55,152 bases of DNA, taken from assembly GCA_028280565.1 (NCBI GenBank), contig JANQLQ010000007.1, positions 1-55,152 of the forward strand. The letters run 5' to 3'. A program made the position numbers and the translations under genes. Positions 9,402 through 18,649 of this stretch are shown piece by piece. Every line of letters begins with the position of its first letter. The stretch's first letter is position 1. The stretch is from Fulvivirga sp. (GTDB taxonomy: Bacteria; Bacteroidota; Bacteroidia; Cytophagales; Cyclobacteriaceae). The notes beneath the pieces were generated by a model that did no database searches, had not been told where the DNA came from, and saw only the letters and a program-made list of their open reading frames with translations.

Positions 9402-9728
9402 TTAGTAATTGATAGCATTTATGGCCGAGCCCTCATAAATAAAGGCAATCAGCATCCACACCACGAAGATCATCGGGATAAGGATAGACCAAATGAGAAC
9501 CTTCATTTCGTATTTCAGGTGCATAAATTCGGCTACAATGTAGAATGCCTTCACTATGGTCATCGCTACGAAGATGGCCACTCGAGTTGTGGCCATTTCC
9601 AACGGAACGGTAAATGCTATCAAGAATTCTAATGCCGTAATTAAGGCAAGGTACAAAGCCGTGATCCAAATTTTCCTAACCTTCGCTTTATCAACAGGTT
9701 GGGGTTGTATATGAGTAGTCTCTTCCAT
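9402..9728 (-). CDS. Cytochrome c oxidase subunit IV (prokaryotic type)
   Basis: The 108-residue protein has three membrane helices (about residues 22-42, 50-70 and 77-100), the layout of the small prokaryotic oxidase subunit IV. The conserved segment AEFMHLKYEMK between the second and third helices is typical. It follows the subunit III gene by 20 nt. The subunit packs against the oxidase core and probably stabilises it; it carries no cofactor. Confidence 0.88.
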   Translation of the reverse strand: MEETTHIQPQPVDKAKVRKIWITALYLALITALEFLIAFTVPLEMATTRVAIFVAMTIVKAFYIVAEFMHLKYEMKVLIWSILIPMIFVVWMLIAFIYEGSAINAINY

Positions 9729-9748
9729 TTTATGCTAATATTTGAGGA

Positions 9749-10468
9749 TTAAACGAGGTAAAAGAAGGTAAATACGAATACCCAAACAAGGTCTACGAAG
9801 TGCCAGTAAAGGCCTACTTTCTCCACCATTTCATAGTGTCCCCTCCGATCGTACACACCAGTTACTGTATTGTAATATATAATAAAATTAAGCACCACGC
9901 CACTGAATACGTGGGTACCATGAAATCCAGTGATAAAGAAGAAAAATGCTGCAAAATCCGGTGGTCCGTATTCGTTCCAAGCTAAGCCAGCACCGCCGCC
10001 GCCTACACCATGGATAAAATGGGACCATTCCCATGCCTGGCATCCTAGGAATACCAATCCTCCAATTATGGTCCACAACATCCATTTTTCTACATCCTTG
10101 CGGTCCATCCTATGTCCGGCTTCCACGGCGAGTACCATAGTTACACTACTCATGATAAGGATGAACGTCATGATCCCTACAAAAACCAATGGGAGGCTCA
10201 CACCATGTAAGAAAGGAACTGCCTCAAATACTTTTTCAGGAATAGGCCAATAGTCTTGGGAAAAAACGAAAGCTTCCGCTGAACCTTCGTAGCCTTGATG
10301 TGCAGATCGTATTAATCCATAAGTAATCAATAAAGCTGAAAAAGTAAAAGCATCAGAAAGTAGGAAAAACCACATCATGAGTTTCCCATAGCTAGCTTTT
10401 AATGGTGATTGACCGCCGTCCCAGATGCTTCTTTTTGGGGAGTCAATTGTGTGAGCGGTAGCAGACAT
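9749..10468 (-). CDS. coxC: Cytochrome c oxidase subunit III
   Basis: The 239-residue protein belongs to the heme-copper oxidase subunit III family. It has a short polar N-terminus, then six or seven helices with the signatures GKLMMWFFLLSDAFTFSA, ITGFHGTHVFSGV and, at the C-terminus, LYWHFVDLVWVFVFTFFY. The glutamate-containing insert and length suit a Bacteroidota caa3-type enzyme. It is preceded at 21 nt by a second, shorter member of the same family. Subunit III stabilises the oxidase and helps proton uptake in the plasma membrane. Confidence 0.93.
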   Translation of the reverse strand: MSATAHTIDSPKRSIWDGGQSPLKASYGKLMMWFFLLSDAFTFSALLITYGLIRSAHQGYEGSAEAFVFSQDYWPIPEKVFEAVPFLHGVSLPLVFVGIMTFILIMSSVTMVLAVEAGHRMDRKDVEKWMLWTIIGGLVFLGCQAWEWSHFIHGVGGGGAGLAWNEYGPPDFAAFFFFITGFHGTHVFSGVVLNFIIYYNTVTGVYDRRGHYEMVEKVGLYWHFVDLVWVFVFTFFYLV

Positions 10469-10489
10469 AAATTATATTTTAAATCTCAA

Positions 10490-11119
10490 TTAATGGTTTA
10501 CCAGTAAAAAAACGAATAAATATATCCAAAGTGCATCCAAAAAGTGCCAATAGGTGGCACACATTTGCAATTGGTTTAAATTCTTGGAGTGCACTTTATA
10601 TTTAAGGGTCGAAATTAACACAATTATTAGAAATATAACACCACTGACAAGATGTAATCCGTGTAATCCTGACAGGACATACAAAAAGGATCCAGAAGGA
10701 TTGCCCACAAAAAACACGCTTTGCTCCACTAGCGCATTCCAAACGTATACCTGGCCTACTAAGAAAGCAACCCCTAAAAGCGTGGTAAGTGATATGGCGA
10801 TCTTTACCTTTTCCAGCTCATCTTTTTTAGCAGATAGGTAGCCCCAATGCATGGTAGCACTGCTCAATAGGATAATCCCTGACGTCACCCAAAGCTCTAA
10901 CGGCAGCTTGAAAAGCATCCAGTTGCCTTCCCCTTGCCTTACGATGTAAGCGCTGGTCAGGGCGGCAAAGATCATCACCACGGTGATCATGAACAACCAT
11001 AACGCAAACTTACGGGGGTTCATGGCCATGGGCCTTTTGGGCTCTTCTATCAATTTTAAATCACCAGTCATATCTTCTCCTTTCATATTCATTGTTCCAA
11101 TCACCGCTTGATAAAACAT
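10490..11119 (-). CDS. Second cytochrome c oxidase subunit III-like protein
   Basis: The 209-residue product is also in the subunit III family. It has five hydrophobic helices, the motif LSGLHGLHLVSGVIF, and the terminal signature CATYWHFLDALWIYLFVFLLV. It is shorter than its neighbour and lacks the first-helix FFLLSD motif. Paired subunit III genes in tandem are a common arrangement in Bacteroidota oxidase operons. The first methionine at 11119 may be too early; methionines at 11092 and 11086 are also possible and would remove a short atypical leader. It is likely a structural part of the oxidase. Confidence 0.85.
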   Translation of the reverse strand: MFYQAVIGTMNMKGEDMTGDLKLIEEPKRPMAMNPRKFALWLFMITVVMIFAALTSAYIVRQGEGNWMLFKLPLELWVTSGIILLSSATMHWGYLSAKKDELEKVKIAISLTTLLGVAFLVGQVYVWNALVEQSVFFVGNPSGSFLYVLSGLHGLHLVSGVIFLIIVLISTLKYKVHSKNLNQLQMCATYWHFLDALWIYLFVFLLVNH

Positions 11120-11159
11120 ATCAAATCTCTATGCCCTTGTCATGGGCATGAGGGGTTGT

Positions 11160-12053
11160 CTAGATCATATCCAATAAATAAGCGATCTGCACTATGGGTA
11201 AGTATAAGAACGACCCAAACATAATTCGCAAAGCAGACTTTCTTGATCCATTTTTCATTAAAGCGAAAGTCTGGCTTAAAAATAATACACCGCATATCGT
11301 CACCACTACTGCGGAGTCTATGCCGGTGATACCAAATTTGGCAGGTAATAACCCTAAAGGGACCAAGAACAACGTATAGATCATGATCTGTATGGCGGTA
11401 TTTAGATCTTTTTGTCCGCCAGAGGGCAACAGCTTAAAACCTGCTTTTTTGTAGTCTTCATCAGCTACCCAGGCAATCGCCCAAAAATGCGGGAATTGCC
11501 AGATAAACTGTATACCAAAAATGATCAAGGCTTCGTAGGTGATCATTCCTGTCACCGCGGTCCATCCTAACAAAGGTGGCAACGCCCCGGGGATTGCCCC
11601 CACAAAGACCGCAATAGGGCCCACCCGTTTTAGAGGGGTATATACAAAGCTGTAAAGTACCATGGACAGCAGTGATAACAGGGTGGTGAGTGTATTCGTG
11701 TACAGGGTAAGTATTGTCAACCCTATGCCCGCGATTACCATGGCAAAGATCGCCGCTTCTTTCACGGATAATCTCCCTGTTGGCAGTGGCCTGTCCATGG
11801 TACGGGACATTAGCTTATCCAGGTCTTTTTCTATGATCTGGTTGATCGTGATCGACGCGCCAGAAACTAAGAACCCGCCTAAACACAGCCAAGCTAAGTG
11901 TGCCCAATTTAAATGACCTCCGCTCGCCAGCACATAGCCGAATCCACAGGAGAAAGCCACCAAAAAGGAAAGCCTGAATTTAACCAGCTCCATGTAAGCG
12001 CTAATTTTGGCTGTGATCAATGCACCGTATGATCCGTATGTGCTTGTTACCAT
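11160..12053 (-). CDS. ctaB: Protoheme IX farnesyltransferase (heme O synthase)
   Basis: This UbiA-family prenyltransferase of 297 residues attaches a farnesyl group to heme B, giving heme O, the precursor of heme A. The first prenyl-diphosphate/Mg-binding motif is NQIIEKDLD, where the usual first aspartate is glutamate; the second region contains WVADEDYKKAG. About nine membrane helices are visible. The frame is open further upstream, but that extension overlaps the heme A synthase gene and looks random. The ATG at 12053 overlaps the stop of ctaA as TAATG, so the two are translationally coupled. Confidence 0.93.
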   Translation of the reverse strand: MVTSTYGSYGALITAKISAYMELVKFRLSFLVAFSCGFGYVLASGGHLNWAHLAWLCLGGFLVSGASITINQIIEKDLDKLMSRTMDRPLPTGRLSVKEAAIFAMVIAGIGLTILTLYTNTLTTLLSLLSMVLYSFVYTPLKRVGPIAVFVGAIPGALPPLLGWTAVTGMITYEALIIFGIQFIWQFPHFWAIAWVADEDYKKAGFKLLPSGGQKDLNTAIQIMIYTLFLVPLGLLPAKFGITGIDSAVVVTICGVLFLSQTFALMKNGSRKSALRIMFGSFLYLPIVQIAYLLDMI

Positions 12054-13105
12054 TATACTAGAACCTTTTCTTTTCGAGTAAGCTGCAAAAATAATAAAAA
12101 CTGTAGTCCAAAGCCCACGGTGCCAATCAATAAGTGGATCGGCTGCATGGCCGGCGGTATAGCACCATAGGCCATGATCACTCCCGAGAGAATGGATATC
12201 AAAATAACAACAATTAAAGCGTTGACAAGTTTGTATGAACCCCCTGACTTTCTTACCAAGTATATCAATGCCAAATGTAGTACCAGTACTAGCCAGGAAA
12301 AAGACCGGTGAATTACAAACTCCAGCCCTAGGCTGCCGATCCATTGATCACGGGATTGGTGAGCGAAATAATCGGCTGCCCTATCTACGGCTTCGCGAAC
12401 CTGTGTGCCTAAGGCTATTTGTACCAGCGTTGTCAACATACACGCCACCAATATGATATTAACTAGTTTCGGATGCGGTATCTGCACTCGTGCTATACTA
12501 GAAGGGGTTACCCTATGATATAGCAGCGTCAATAACGCCATGATCAATAATGCCAAGAACATGTGTATGGTAATCATCCAGGGAACGAGGTTTGTAGAGA
12601 CTACGATGGAACCAATCCATCCTTGGAAAACCACTAAGAGCAATGTTGAAAGGGCCACCGCCGGGATCATCTTATCCGACTTTAAAAAGTAGAGCGATCG
12701 TACAAACGTAGCTATGATCAATAACCCAATAACTACCCCGATCAAGCGATTTACATACTCAATCCAGGTTTTATGCTTATTGAAGTCAGCCTCTTCTAAA
12801 ATGGATTTATCATTTAGAATGTTATAGGCTGTTTCTTCGAAGCCTAACGCTGTAAGATACTTGGCAAATCGTTCGTTCTTCTTAGCTCTTTTATCAGAGT
12901 AAACCTCTTTGTAATTACTAGGGAGCTGGCTAACCTGCGTGGGTGGCACCCAGCTGCCAAAACATTTGGGCCAATCCGGGCAGCCCATACCAGACCCCGT
13001 ACTACGAACTACTCCTCCAACTAAGATCAGGAAATAAACCGCTATTAAAGTCACCAGGCTGATCCTACGGAACAGCCTGGTGTTTTTGGATTCTTTATTT
13101 CTCAT
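12053..13105 (-). CDS. ctaA: Heme A synthase (COX15/CtaA family)
   Basis: The 350-residue membrane protein starts with VVRSTGSGMGCPDWPKCFG, the hallmark of COX15/CtaA enzymes. Histidines in HKTWIEYVNRLIG, the ITIHMFLA helix, and the C-terminal HRSFSWLVLVLHLAL and MQPIHLLIG segments fit the conserved heme ligands. It oxidises the methyl group of heme O to the formyl group of heme A. The N-terminal extracytoplasmic loop (about residues 55-105) is longer than in Bacillus CtaA and is characteristic of the COX15-like group. It overlaps coxA by 11 nt upstream and ctaB by 1 nt downstream. Confidence 0.94.
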   Translation of the reverse strand: MRNKESKNTRLFRRISLVTLIAVYFLILVGGVVRSTGSGMGCPDWPKCFGSWVPPTQVSQLPSNYKEVYSDKRAKKNERFAKYLTALGFEETAYNILNDKSILEEADFNKHKTWIEYVNRLIGVVIGLLIIATFVRSLYFLKSDKMIPAVALSTLLLVVFQGWIGSIVVSTNLVPWMITIHMFLALLIMALLTLLYHRVTPSSIARVQIPHPKLVNIILVACMLTTLVQIALGTQVREAVDRAADYFAHQSRDQWIGSLGLEFVIHRSFSWLVLVLHLALIYLVRKSGGSYKLVNALIVVILISILSGVIMAYGAIPPAMQPIHLLIGTVGFGLQFLLFLQLTRKEKVLV

Positions 13106-14969
13106 CCACGACGATCACCTGCTCATCGTTATCCGTCTCGAGTTTTATCAGCTCGTTTTCATGTGGAAGATTTGACCCAGGTGTTTCTGAAAACGGTACG
13201 GTTTGCGGGATAAAATCTTCGTCCGCTCCCGGCTTACTGTAATCGTAAGGCCAACGATATACCGTAGGTATTTCGCCTGGCCAGTTGCCATGGCCGGGAT
13301 TGACAGGTGTGGTCCATTCCAACGTAGTTGATCTCCACGGGTTAGCCGAAGCTTTTCTCCCCCTGTAGATGCTATAGAAGAAATTAAACAAGAAAATGAA
13401 CTGCGCAGCCAACGTTATGATCGCTGCAATACTCACAAACATGTTCAGATCACTGAACGTGTTGAATGTATCGAAGTTTGTGAACGAATAATATCTCCTA
13501 GGATAGCCAGCGATCCCGATATAGTGCATAGGGAAGAAAACCATGTACACCCCGACGAACGTAAACCAGAAATGAATGTACCCTAATTTCGCATCCATCA
13601 TACGACCAAACATTTTAGGGAACCAGTGATAAACACCGGCCATGAGGCCAAAGAACGAAGCACTACCCATTACCAAGTGGAAGTGAGCTACTACGAAATA
13701 TGTGTCATGCAATTGGATATCAATAGCTGAATTGCCCAGGAAAATCCCTGTTAGTCCCCCGGAAATGAAGAAAGAAACCAGCCCGATGGAAAAAAGCATT
13801 CCGGGCGTAAAGCGAATGTTCCCTCTCCATAGTGTAGTCAAGTAATTGAATACTTTCACCGCTGATGGTACCGCTATGATCAATGTCAACAGCATAAAGA
13901 TGGATCCTAAGAAAGGGTTCATCCCGGTTACGAACATATGGTGTGCCCATACGATAAAGGATAGGATGGCGATGAACAGCATCGATCCCACCATCGCCTT
14001 GTAACCAAATATAGGCTTACGGGCATTGGTAGCGATTACCTCGGAAGTTATACCCAATGCCGGTAAAAGGACAATGTATACCTCCGGGTGACCTAGGAAC
14101 CAGAAAAGGTGTTGGAATAAGATAGGGCTACCTCCTTGGTTAGGCAGAGCCTCCCCGTTGATGTAGATATCGGACAAGTAGAAACTTGTTCCAAAACTAC
14201 GGTCAAAGATCAATAATAGAGCGGCAGCAAACAATACGGGGAATGACAACAAACCTATGATGGCCGTAAGGAAAAAGGCCCAGATGGTCAAAGGAAGTTT
14301 TGAAAAAGACATTCCTTTGGTCCTCATATTGATCACCGTGGTGATATAATTAATTCCACCTAATAGTGTCGAAATAATAAACAAGGCCATAGACGAAAGC
14401 CATAGGGTCATCCCCAGGCCAGATCCATTGACCGCTTGTGGCAGGGCGCTCAAGGGCGGATAAATTACCCATCCACCTGACGCCGGACCGGTTTCAATGA
14501 ATAGTGATATGAACATTACCACACTGGATGCGAAAAAGAACCAGTATGACAACATATTCATGAACCCGGAGGCCATATCCCTTGCCCCAATTTGCAGGGG
14601 GATCAAAAAGTTACTGAATGTACCACTAAGACCGGCGGTAAGCACAAAAAACACCATAATGGTACCGTGCATAGTTACTAACGCCAAATAGAATTCAGCG
14701 TCTATCTTACCTTCAGGGGTGATCCACTCTCCTAAAATAGGACGTAACCACTCCAGCTGCATCTCGGGGAAACCCAGCTGCAACCTGAATATTACTGATA
14801 ATATCCCACCTAGCAATGCCCAAAAGATCCCTGTGATCAGGAATTGCTTGGCGATCATTTTATGATCTGTCGAAAATACGTAAGTGGTCCAAAAATTACC
14901 ATGATCATCATGATGCTCATGATCATCGTGGTGTGTCTCTTCCGTAATATGAATATCTGCCGTAGCCAT
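13095..14969 (-). CDS. coxA: Cytochrome c oxidase subunit I
   Basis: This is the 624-residue catalytic subunit. Ligands can be placed: low-spin heme a His101 and His431, heme a3 His429 (in AHFHLVMG), and CuB His294, His343 and His344 (GHPEVYI and WAHHMF), with Tyr298 available for the His-Tyr cross-link. The HPEVYI motif without an ESGAGTGW-type segment needs checking for A1 versus A2 class. The N-terminus (residues 5-25) is unusually rich in His, Asp and Glu before the first helix. It reduces O2 to water while pumping protons in the plasma membrane. It follows coxB by 14 nt. Confidence 0.97.
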   Translation of the reverse strand: MATADIHITEETHHDDHEHHDDHGNFWTTYVFSTDHKMIAKQFLITGIFWALLGGILSVIFRLQLGFPEMQLEWLRPILGEWITPEGKIDAEFYLALVTMHGTIMVFFVLTAGLSGTFSNFLIPLQIGARDMASGFMNMLSYWFFFASSVVMFISLFIETGPASGGWVIYPPLSALPQAVNGSGLGMTLWLSSMALFIISTLLGGINYITTVINMRTKGMSFSKLPLTIWAFFLTAIIGLLSFPVLFAAALLLIFDRSFGTSFYLSDIYINGEALPNQGGSPILFQHLFWFLGHPEVYIVLLPALGITSEVIATNARKPIFGYKAMVGSMLFIAILSFIVWAHHMFVTGMNPFLGSIFMLLTLIIAVPSAVKVFNYLTTLWRGNIRFTPGMLFSIGLVSFFISGGLTGIFLGNSAIDIQLHDTYFVVAHFHLVMGSASFFGLMAGVYHWFPKMFGRMMDAKLGYIHFWFTFVGVYMVFFPMHYIGIAGYPRRYYSFTNFDTFNTFSDLNMFVSIAAIITLAAQFIFLFNFFYSIYRGRKASANPWRSTTLEWTTPVNPGHGNWPGEIPTVYRWPYDYSKPGADEDFIPQTVPFSETPGSNLPHENELIKLETDNDEQVIVVDEK

Positions 14970-14983
14970 ATCTTACTGTTTTC

Positions 14984-16051
14984 TTATAATGACGCTTTCA
15001 AATTATTTTCATCTCCCTCAACCATCCCTGATTTGATCTTGGCAAGCTCCCTGTTTCTTTCAGGTACTTTTGACAAGTAATCCGGGTTTAACTTCAACCA
15101 TGTAGGTTGCTCAGATTTCCACTTTTCGAATTCAGCAGGTTCGTCTACTACTAATTTCATTTTCATAGAAAAATGCCCTTTTCCGCAGATCTCTGTACAC
15201 GTTACAAAATAATCGAATTCGGGATCTCCCAGTTCATCTCTCATCTCCTGGGTAGTTTTGGTAGCCGTGAATTTAAAGTGTGTTGGCATACCGGGGACTG
15301 CATCCATCTTCACCCTAAAATGGGGTAAAAACACACTGTGCAATACATCACGCGCTCTTATTTTTAATAATACTTCCTTACCTTTCGGGATATGCATTTC
15401 TATTGGCATGAAATCATCGTAGCTATTCTTATCTTGGAGATCCATGCCAAATTGATTTACCGCATCTATGAGTTTGTAGTCGTATTCACCCAGCGTGTTA
15501 TCTTTTACACCGGGGTAGCGAACTCCCCAAGCAAATTGATATCCCATGATCTCCACCACTTCTGCGTCTGCTGAAGCTTCACTGGTGATATCATTCCATG
15601 CTTTCAAGCCTGTAAATACAAGCACAGAAAGAACCACGGCGGGCACGATAGTCCATAGTAGTTCTAACTTTGTATTGTCAGGATAAAATTTTGCCGTACT
15701 TTTTTCCCTGTGCTGGTAAGCGTAACTAAACCAAAATAAAAGAACATTAGTGATCACGAAAACTACCCCGGTCACCGCCATGGTCACCCAAAATAAAGTA
15801 TCCGTCCACACGCCGTGGTCTGAAGCTACGGGCAAATTGTAATCATCGAAATATGCCCATGAGTACCAAAAAAACAATCCAAACCCTCCAAATAAAAAGA
15901 CCAAGAATAGCCCTGCGTTCACTTTGTTACTTGTAGTTGCTATTTTCTTGTCAGATCCTTTTACCACACTCACTAACCTGCTGATCCTGAACAACGTGTA
16001 AAGGATGATCAGTAGCAGCAGTATTCCCAGGACAATGATAAATTGAAACAT
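14984..16051 (-). CDS. coxB: Cytochrome c oxidase subunit II
   Basis: The 355-residue subunit has an N-terminal membrane helix (3-22), two further helices (about 48-70 and 87-112), and a periplasmic cupredoxin domain. The CuA ligands are visible as His in VLHSVFLPH and as CTEICGKGHFSM (two Cys, Glu backbone, His, Met). It accepts electrons from cytochrome c and passes them to subunit I. No C-terminal cytochrome c domain is fused, so electrons must come from a separate carrier or directly from the Act complex. The extra N-terminal helix before the canonical pair is usual in Bacteroidota. Confidence 0.95.
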   Translation of the reverse strand: MFQFIIVLGILLLLIILYTLFRISRLVSVVKGSDKKIATTSNKVNAGLFLVFLFGGFGLFFWYSWAYFDDYNLPVASDHGVWTDTLFWVTMAVTGVVFVITNVLLFWFSYAYQHREKSTAKFYPDNTKLELLWTIVPAVVLSVLVFTGLKAWNDITSEASADAEVVEIMGYQFAWGVRYPGVKDNTLGEYDYKLIDAVNQFGMDLQDKNSYDDFMPIEMHIPKGKEVLLKIRARDVLHSVFLPHFRVKMDAVPGMPTHFKFTATKTTQEMRDELGDPEFDYFVTCTEICGKGHFSMKMKLVVDEPAEFEKWKSEQPTWLKLNPDYLSKVPERNRELAKIKSGMVEGDENNLKASL

Positions 16052-16077
16052 AGTGTACTAATTATCTTTTCTTTAAA

Positions 16078-17445
16078 TTAAATATGGTGATGCAGGCTTT
16101 CCTGTAACATAGGATGGTTCTTGGCATATAGCGGCGCTTTGGCCAAATTGGTTAGCGTTACAAAAAGAAAAGCTACCGCAAATATCAAGAACATTCCAAT
16201 CTCCATAAATCCAAAACCTCCATCGTTTTGCATAACCCCCGGTGTTATCATCAAATAAAAATCGAAAAAATGACCGGCGATCACGATAGGGCATACAATT
16301 TTCAACATCGACATGTGCCTCTTTGCATCCCTCGTCATTAATAACAAGAAAGGGAGAAAGAAGTTAAGTATTAAGTTCACAAAAAACACCCACTTATACT
16401 GCGAAGTTTCGAGACGCTGGATAAAATAGACGGTTTCTTCCGGGATATTGGCATAATAGATCAGAAGAAACTGTGAGAACCAGATGTACGTCCAGAAAAT
16501 ACTAAATCCAAAAATGAATTTGCCAATATCGTGCAGGTGATTGGCATTGACCACTTGCAAGTAACCTTGTTGTTTTAGCAAGACTATGATCAATGTGATC
16601 ACGGCAAGGCCATTCACCCACCAGCTGGCGAACATATACCATCCAAACATAGTGCTGAACCAATGGGGATCTACTGACATCACCCAATCCCAAGCGGCTA
16701 CAGATGAAGTGACAGCAAATATTACCAAAAAGACTGCAGAATGTCTGCGCGCTTTAAACCAATGTTTTATATCACCGTCAATATCCTCGGCGAGCATTTC
16801 TTTTTTGATCCACATGAAAAACATGTACCACAACGCGAAAAACACTACCATACGAAGTACATAGAATAATGGGAATGACCCCATTTCCAACGGCCAATAC
16901 CACATGGCGCTTTTTCCAATTAAAATCTCATCTGCATGATCCCCATGATAGAGATCGCTGTGTGTCCAATGGAATACGTCATGGTTGACCAGGAACCAGG
17001 AAACGATCATGAGTATCCCCGCAAAGGGCAGCCAATGGGCCATAGCCAGCGGTATCCGCTTCATCCCTGCCGACCAACCCGCTTGTGCAGCATATTGAAT
17101 GGCGACAAAAAAGAGACCGATAATGGCTAGGCCGGTGAAATAAACATTATTGATCCAAAGGTTAGAGAATATCCTTTTCAGCCACGGGGCACTGCCATGG
17201 TGGCCTCCCCCATGGTCACCAGCCTCCGCATGACCGCCTTCTTCCGCTTGGATGCTTGCGACAAGGGCATTTTCTTTAAACGTGGCCAGTGCATGACCCT
17301 CTTCTGCGTGATGCCCTGAATTCATGGACAAGATCGTTCCTAGGACAGTGAGTAATACCCCCACGATTCCAAGGATGGTCAGTGTCTTTTTGGCTCCGGT
17401 GGTGAATGAGTATCTTTCGTCTTTTATTTCAGTTGTATTTGCCAT
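16078..17445 (-). CDS. actF: Alternative complex III membrane subunit ActF
   Basis: The 455-residue NrfD/PsrC-type membrane protein has about ten helices and is the second quinone-site subunit of alternative complex III. After the first helix there is a long periplasmic or cytoplasmic loop unusually rich in histidine, alanine and glutamate (about residues 45-88). Typical sequence includes HVFHWTHSDLY, WYWPLEMGSFPL and FGWYMFASWWVNGLA. It is the last Act gene, directly before coxB (26 nt), as in other Act-oxidase operons. It lies in the plasma membrane and takes part in quinol oxidation or proton movement. Confidence 0.9.
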   Translation of the reverse strand: MANTTEIKDERYSFTTGAKKTLTILGIVGVLLTVLGTILSMNSGHHAEEGHALATFKENALVASIQAEEGGHAEAGDHGGGHHGSAPWLKRIFSNLWINNVYFTGLAIIGLFFVAIQYAAQAGWSAGMKRIPLAMAHWLPFAGILMIVSWFLVNHDVFHWTHSDLYHGDHADEILIGKSAMWYWPLEMGSFPLFYVLRMVVFFALWYMFFMWIKKEMLAEDIDGDIKHWFKARRHSAVFLVIFAVTSSVAAWDWVMSVDPHWFSTMFGWYMFASWWVNGLAVITLIIVLLKQQGYLQVVNANHLHDIGKFIFGFSIFWTYIWFSQFLLIYYANIPEETVYFIQRLETSQYKWVFFVNLILNFFLPFLLLMTRDAKRHMSMLKIVCPIVIAGHFFDFYLMITPGVMQNDGGFGFMEIGMFLIFAVAFLFVTLTNLAKAPLYAKNHPMLQESLHHHI

Positions 17446-17464
17446 ATCCTGGTAGATATCGTAA

Positions 17465-18100
17465 CTATTGGTTTTGGAGTTTTTTTACATAATGGGAGAT
17501 CTTCCAACGATCTTCCGGGCTAATTTGGGAACCATGTGCTCCCATAAGACCTTTCCCGTGGGTGATCACATGAAATACATGACCCGGTGTAATGTTTTGG
17601 TAAGCCATCCCGGTAAGATTCGCTACTCCCGGATATTTCTCGGCCACTAAGCCATCTGCCTGTCCTTTCGAACCATGGCAATGCTCACAAAAACGATCGT
17701 ATAGCGCCTCTCCATCTTTCAAAATAGCCTGGACATTCGCCGAGTCAAATGGGCTGACCAAGGTACGCGCCGCTAATTGAAGGCTATCTTTGTGCATACG
17801 ATAGGGTAGATAACCTTCTTTTGATCTTGGTACCGTATTGGCCGGGGGCACACGCATGGTCATACGATTGGGATTGAGCGGGTTAGAATTATAATATTCT
17901 CCATGCCCATCCGCCGTGTTACTCAAAAACTGGGCGGCCTCACCTGCCCCTTCGTCTGTTATTTGGGTAAGGGGCTCATAAGGTACAGAATGGTACATAT
18001 TGGGGGCAAACTCCAGCCCTTGATTATCACCACCGGCTCCACACCCTGCCACTGCTATGGCAAGGGAAAGAACAAGGGCAGATCGTAAATTGCTATTCAT
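17465..18100 (-). CDS. actE: Alternative complex III cytochrome c lipoprotein ActE
   Basis: The 211-residue product begins at the ATG at 18100; an upstream TTG would only add four residues. A lipoprotein signal peptide ends at VAGC (cysteine near residue 20), so the mature protein is anchored to the membrane by lipid. A single heme c site, CEHCH, lies at about residue 141, and a methionine in GKGLMGAHGSQI is a possible axial ligand. In alternative complex III, ActE is the mono-heme subunit that probably hands electrons to the oxidase. It lies 17 nt after actD and 19 nt before actF. Confidence 0.92.
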   Translation of the reverse strand: MNSNLRSALVLSLAIAVAGCGAGGDNQGLEFAPNMYHSVPYEPLTQITDEGAGEAAQFLSNTADGHGEYYNSNPLNPNRMTMRVPPANTVPRSKEGYLPYRMHKDSLQLAARTLVSPFDSANVQAILKDGEALYDRFCEHCHGSKGQADGLVAEKYPGVANLTGMAYQNITPGHVFHVITHGKGLMGAHGSQISPEDRWKISHYVKKLQNQ

Positions 18101-18117
18101 ATCGTATCGCAAAATCG

Positions 18118-18648
18118 TTAATCTTCAAAATCTTTATCGTTTACCTCGCTGGCACCCGATTCGTTCACTATCTTTTTAATATCATCTTTAGCCAACGTGT
18201 TACTGGCCAGGTCAATCGCCATCACATGCTTGTCATCTGTGATCCTGGTGTCCATCAGGCGCGCTTTTTTATAAGGCTTTAGATCACTTACGATCATAAA
18301 AGTACCTACCATACCCAGCGCGGCTAATAGCACCGTAAGCTCAAAAGTCACCGGGACAAAAGGTGGCAGGGATACGAAGTTCTTACCTCCTATGATCATA
18401 GGCCAGTCAAAGCCTAACATCCATATCTGCATGGTCAAGGCGAGCGAAGTACCTAATAGCCCGAACATAAAAGCGGCTATCGGAAGGCGTGTTCTCCGGT
18501 ATCCTAACACCTCATCCAGTCCGTGTACAGGAAATGGGGAGTAGACCTCTTGGATCTTGATGCCGCTTTCCCTTACGGTTTTAACGGCGGATAAAAGAAC
18601 GTCTTCGTCTTCGTAGACCCCTAATACAAAGTGTTTATTTTTCTCCAT
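18118..18648 (-). CDS. actD: Alternative complex III subunit ActD (DUF3341)
   Basis: The 176-residue protein has a cytoplasmic N-terminal domain (starting HFVLGVYEDEDVLLSAVK, with a EVYSPFPVHGLDEVLGYRRTRLP segment diagnostic of DUF3341) and two membrane helices (about 57-78 and 103-122), followed by a short soluble tail. ActD is a structural subunit of alternative complex III without cofactors. Its start is 1 nt after the actC stop, which implies tight translational coupling. Confidence 0.92.
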   Translation of the reverse strand: MEKNKHFVLGVYEDEDVLLSAVKTVRESGIKIQEVYSPFPVHGLDEVLGYRRTRLPIAAFMFGLLGTSLALTMQIWMLGFDWPMIIGGKNFVSLPPFVPVTFELTVLLAALGMVGTFMIVSDLKPYKKARLMDTRITDDKHVMAIDLASNTLAKDDIKKIVNESGASEVNDKDFED

Positions 18649-18649
18649 C

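Noticed and set aside
12054-12344. N-terminal extension of the heme O synthase frame
   Set aside because: The extra 97 residues lie inside the heme A synthase gene, look random, and the family start fits the ATG at 12053 that overlaps the ctaA stop.
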